A program made the position numbers and the translations under genes. This document shows, in pieces, positions 41,793-44,574 of a DNA stretch of 44,574 nucleotides (position 1 is the first letter of the stretch; each line of letters opens with the position of its first letter). The notes beneath the pieces are model-generated. The model worked only from the letters and a program-made list of their open reading frames with translations. It did not search any database and was not told where the DNA came from. The stretch comes from Burkholderiales bacterium. Its GTDB lineage: Bacteria; Pseudomonadota; Gammaproteobacteria; Burkholderiales; Burkholderiaceae_C. Location: NCBI GenBank assembly GCA_003963075.1, contig RXJV01000041.1, positions 1-44,574 of the forward strand, given 5' to 3'.

Positions 41793-43572
41793 CGGGCGCG
41801 GTGCGGAGATCCAGCGCCTGGGTGCGGGTCATCGCCAGGCCCTGTTTGCGGGCGTACATGTCGGCATCGGCCAGCTTGAGCAGGGATTCGGTGCTGGCGG
41901 CATCGTCGGGGTAGAGCGCCAGGCCGATGCTGGCACCCATGGGGTCCGCCTGAGCGGCGAACGCAGCCAGGCTGGCCAGCGGCTCCTGCAAGCTGGCTTC
42001 GAGCTGGCTGCGCGCTGCCTCGGCATCGGCACGGTTGCCGACCGACGCCATCAGCAGCACGAACTCGTCGCTCGCATAGCGCGCCACCAGGTCGCCCGGG
42101 GCCACACCGGCCTGCAGGCGCTGGCCCAGCTCCTGCAGCACCGCGTCGCCGACCGCGTGACCAAAGCGTTCGTTGATCGCCTTGAAATGGTCGAAGTCGA
42201 TGAACAGCACCGCGAAGGGGCTGCGGTCGCCGCGGCGGCGCTGCTGCAGGATGCGGTCCTCGATGCGGCGCAGGATGGCGCTGCGGTTGCACAGGCCCGT
42301 CAGCGGGTCGGTCAGCAGCCGGCGTTGCAGGGCGGCGAAGCTGCGCGCCAGATCGCCGAGTTCGTCGCGGCGGTGCACCTCGGGCGGTTCGTCCAGCACG
42401 CCGTCGCCGATGCGCTGCGCCGCTTCCGCGAGCCGGCGCAGCTCGCGGCTCACGAGGCCGAGCGCGGCCCAGCCGAGCAGGAGCACCGCCGCGACGGCCG
42501 CGGCCGCCAGCCAGCCAGCCTGGACGAAGTTGCGTTGCACGCTGGCGAGAAAGTCGGCCCGAGGCACGGCGACGACGATGGTCCAGTCCAGCCCCAGCGC
42601 CGGGTCGACATGCGAGAAGCCCACGAACGCCTGCTGGCCGTCGCGGTCGGTGAAGCCGGCCGTGCGCGGTGCTGTGCCCAGCGGCCCGGCTGCCGCGGCC
42701 TTCAGCCGGCGCACGGCGTCGTAGGCGTCGGCGACCAGCGGGTCGGTGCTGTGCTGTGCGTGCAGGCGCTCCAGGGCGCCGGGTCCCGGCGCCTGCAGCG
42801 GGGCGCCGCGCGAAACGCCGATCAGCTGGCCGTCGGCCTCGACGATCAGCGCCACCGCGTGCTCGCTCAGCGTCACCCGCGACAGCAGGGCGTTGATCTG
42901 CTTGAGCGGCAGGTCCGTCGCGACGACGCCGAGCGGCTCGCCGTCTTCATTCAGGATGCGCTTGGTGCGGGTGGTGACGAGTTCGCCGACCTTGAAGTCG
43001 ATATAGACCGGGGTCCATGCCAGCGGCAGCCGGTTGGCCATGGCCGACTGGTACCAGGGGCGCTCGCGCGGGTCGAAGATCCTGTCCTCCTGGACCGGCG
43101 CACGCAGCTCGCCGCGCATGCCGGTGAAGCGGAACAGGGTGCGCGGGCCGCTGCCGGCGGTGCGCAGCCGCAGCTCGGCTTCCTGGGCCGAGTAGCGCCA
43201 CAGGCCGAGGAAGTGGCCGTGGTGGTCGCCGTAGTAGACATAGTTGTTTGGGTCGCGGTGGATGGAGGTGGCCAGCCAGAAGCGTTCGCGCAGCGTTTCC
43301 AACTCGTGCGTGACGTCCGGCTGCACGCTCAGGCCGGACGGGAAGGCGGTCTCGAGCACCGCGTCGGCGCCGCCCACATGGCGGGCCAGTGAGGCGCTGA
43401 TACGGTCCACCGCCTCGGCCAGCAGCTGGCGCGACAGCGTGTCGACGGTATCGCTGCCGGCCCGCCAGGACAGCGCGCCCATCATCAGCAGCAGCGCCAG
43501 CACCAGCCCGACATAGGGCAAGGTGAGCAGCTGGCGCAGGCTGAGGCGGTCGGTCAGCGTCCGTGTCGACAA
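41776..43572 (-). CDS. Membrane sensor diguanylate cyclase-like protein with ASDEF motif
   Basis: A protein of about 598 residues. An amino-terminal helix (LLTLPYVGLVLALLLMMGALSW), a large periplasmic dCache-like sensor domain (including YVYYGDHHGHFLGLWRYS and RPWYQSAMANRLPLAWTPVYID), a second helix (WLAAAAVAAVLLLGWAALGLV), a HAMP-like linker and a carboxy GGDEF domain (TDPLTGLCNRSAI, FIDFDHFKAINERFGHAVGDAVL, RYASDEFVLLM, ASIGLALYP). The signature is ASDEF, not GGDEF; the metal-binding Asp and Glu remain, so activity is uncertain. No RxxD inhibitory site is evident at the usual place. The start is taken as TTG 43572 because ggag precedes it and upstream codons look non-coding; GTG 43665 and ATG 43635 are alternatives. 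Confidence 0.82.
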   Translation of the reverse strand: MSTRTLTDRLSLRQLLTLPYVGLVLALLLMMGALSWRAGSDTVDTLSRQLLAEAVDRISASLARHVGGADAVLETAFPSGLSVQPDVTHELETLRERFWLATSIHRDPNNYVYYGDHHGHFLGLWRYSAQEAELRLRTAGSGPRTLFRFTGMRGELRAPVQEDRIFDPRERPWYQSAMANRLPLAWTPVYIDFKVGELVTTRTKRILNEDGEPLGVVATDLPLKQINALLSRVTLSEHAVALIVEADGQLIGVSRGAPLQAPGPGALERLHAQHSTDPLVADAYDAVRRLKAAAAGPLGTAPRTAGFTDRDGQQAFVGFSHVDPALGLDWTIVVAVPRADFLASVQRNFVQAGWLAAAAVAAVLLLGWAALGLVSRELRRLAEAAQRIGDGVLDEPPEVHRRDELGDLARSFAALQRRLLTDPLTGLCNRSAILRRIEDRILQQRRRGDRSPFAVLFIDFDHFKAINERFGHAVGDAVLQELGQRLQAGVAPGDLVARYASDEFVLLMASVGNRADAEAARSQLEASLQEPLASLAAFAAQADPMGASIGLALYPDDAASTESLLKLADADMYARKQGLAMTRTQALDLRTAPDDRQP

Positions 43573-43675
43573 GGGCGGCTCCGCAGCGGTTGGGTGTGCC
43601 GTGACAGCGTAGCAGGCACGGGCGAGGGCGCGCATCGCCGGCATGGGCCGGGAAAGCCCCGTCACCCGCCGCCAC

Positions 43676-43681
43676 TAGAAT
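43676..43681 (+). promoter_or_regulatory. TAGAAT -10-like element of yajC
   Basis: TAGAAT lies 50 bp before the yajC GTG with no clear -35. It would drive yajC-secD separately from any upstream gene, since the preceding gene is on the other strand. Confidence 0.4.
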
Positions 43682-43731
43682 TCAAGGTTGCCCTGCGGTG
43701 CCCGACGCCGCATCTCACCTAGGAATTCACC

Positions 43732-44055
43732 GTGTTCATCTCCAACGCCTACGCCCAGGCCGCCCCGGCCGCCGCCAGTCCCGAGTCCGGCCTGCTCGGC
43801 ATGCTGCCCCTGGTGCTGATGTTTGTCGTGCTCTATTTCGTCATGATCCGGCCGCAGATGAAGCGCCAGAAGGAGCAGAAGGCCATGATCGAAGCCCTGG
43901 CCAAGGGCGACGAGGTCGTGACGGTTGGCGGCGTGATCGGCAAGATCGCCAAGCTGGGCGACAACTTCATCCACCTGGAAGTGGCCAATGGCGTCGAGCT
44001 GCAGATCCAGCGCGGTGCGATCACCCAGGTTCTCCCCAAGGGCAGCTTGAAGTAA
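43732..44055 (+). CDS. yajC: Preprotein translocase accessory subunit YajC
   Basis: A 107-residue single-span inner-membrane protein that associates with SecDF. It has a short Ala-rich amino end (MFISNAYAQAAPAAAS), one helix (LLGMLPLVLMFVVLYFVMI), the hallmark IRPQMKRQKEQKAMIEALAKGDEVVTVGGVIGKIAKL and a small beta domain. The start is GTG at 43732 with agga 7 nt upstream. It is followed after 66 bp by secD. In most proteobacteria tgt precedes yajC; here the gene upstream is divergent and unrelated. Confidence 0.96.
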   Translation: MFISNAYAQAAPAAASPESGLLGMLPLVLMFVVLYFVMIRPQMKRQKEQKAMIEALAKGDEVVTVGGVIGKIAKLGDNFIHLEVANGVELQIQRGAITQVLPKGSLK

Positions 44056-44121
44056 GCCGGCACGGCGCCACCTCCGACCGCGCTGACGCCGCCGCCCAGG
44101 CGCCCACAAGGAAGTCTCCCC

Positions 44122-44574
44122 ATGAACCGCTATCCGCTCTGGAAGTACGCGATCCTGCTCGTCGCGCTGCTGATTGGCTCCCTCTACACGCTGCCCAACC
44201 TGTTCGGCGAGGCGCCCGCGGTGCAGGTGTCCAGCGCCAAGGTCACCGTCAAGATCGACTCCGCGCTGCAGGCCCGCATCGAGGCGGCGCTGAAGGACGC
44301 CGGTGTCCAGCCGGACTATGTGCAGTTCGACGGCAGCTCCATCAAGGCCCGCTTCGGTGACACCGACACCCAGCTCAAGGCCAAGGACGCGATCAGCAAG
44401 GCGCTCAACACCGACCCGGCCGAACCGACCTATATCGTCGCGCTGAACCTGCTGTCGCGCTCGCCGCAGTGGCTCTCGGCCCTGCATGCCAACCCGATGT
44501 ATCTGGGCCTGGACCTGCGCGGCGGCGTGCACTTCCTGATGCAGGTCGACATGAAGGCGGCCCTCACCAAGAAG
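44122..44574 (+). CDS. secD: Protein translocase subunit SecD, N-terminal part
   Basis: The first 151 codons of SecD; the gene leaves the window. It shows the first membrane helix (YAILLVALLIGSLYTLPNLF, about residues 9-28), the start of the periplasmic P1 region and the conserved LGLDLRGGVHF (residues 128-138). SecD with SecF uses the proton gradient to pull exported proteins through SecYEG. aaggaag lies 10 nt before the ATG, a clear ribosome site. Order yajC-secD is canonical. Confidence 0.95.
   Translation, partial: MNRYPLWKYAILLVALLIGSLYTLPNLFGEAPAVQVSSAKVTVKIDSALQARIEAALKDAGVQPDYVQFDGSSIKARFGDTDTQLKAKDAISKALNTDPAEPTYIVALNLLSRSPQWLSALHANPMYLGLDLRGGVHFLMQVDMKAALTKK

Overview
The window is high-GC, gene-dense bacterial chromosome with short intergenic gaps and no tRNA, rRNA, insertion sequence, integrase or CRISPR array that I can see. 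Protein styles (Rep, RlmJ, GlpD/GlpK, NemA, YajC-SecD, an IorAB-type molybdoenzyme, a FdhF/YdeP-type oxidoreductase, DUF805, a SEC-C protein) and an intergenic palindrome of a kind I recall from Burkholderiales suggest a betaproteobacterium of the Roseateles/Mitsuaria/Rubrivivax kind. This is an inference; no rRNA is present to confirm it.

Layout. 1-1.8 kb: an unknown exported protein (partial), a decayed second copy of the 3' end of rep, an unknown Cys-rich exported protein, and a second exported protein gene broken by an in-frame stop. 1.8-10.4 kb, all minus strand: rep helicase, an O-antigen ligase-like membrane protein, a degenerate Ser/Thr kinase-like protein, and an NtrY/NtrC-type two-component pair. 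10.5-14.7 kb, plus strand: a tight cluster of FdhF/YdeP-like molybdoenzyme, a small winged-helix-like protein, a DMT permease with a 63-residue His-rich tail, and a glutathione S-transferase. 14.7-25.5 kb: degP-like protease, a uracil-DNA-glycosylase-family protein, a YiiM-like MOSC protein, a beta-helix protein, an SGNH-like protein, nemA, rlmJ, a SEC-C protein, a metallophosphoesterase, a second DMT permease and a small envelope protein.

25.5-29.4 kb holds glpD and glpK, divergent with only 26 bp between start codons, then DUF805 and VOC proteins. 29.5-34.6 kb holds two full-length, tandem, very similar lipoprotein genes together with their duplicated upstream regions. 34.6-44.6 kb: a WYL regulator, an unknown exported protein, an orphan sulfate-binding protein, an iorAB-type pair, an NTF2-like protein, a YcaQ-like DNA glycosylase, a membrane diguanylate-cyclase-like protein, and yajC-secD (secD runs off the end).

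The features most worth a second look are the duplicated lipoprotein unit (about 2.5 kb per copy), the displaced rep 3' end beside a pair of unknown exported genes, the molybdoenzyme/His-tail transporter cluster, the kinase-like protein without catalytic residues beside a sensor/regulator pair, and a recurring -10-like hexamer (often gACAAT) placed 6-9 nt before start codons, which suggests leaderless transcripts. All calls are from reading sequence by eye; no database search was run.
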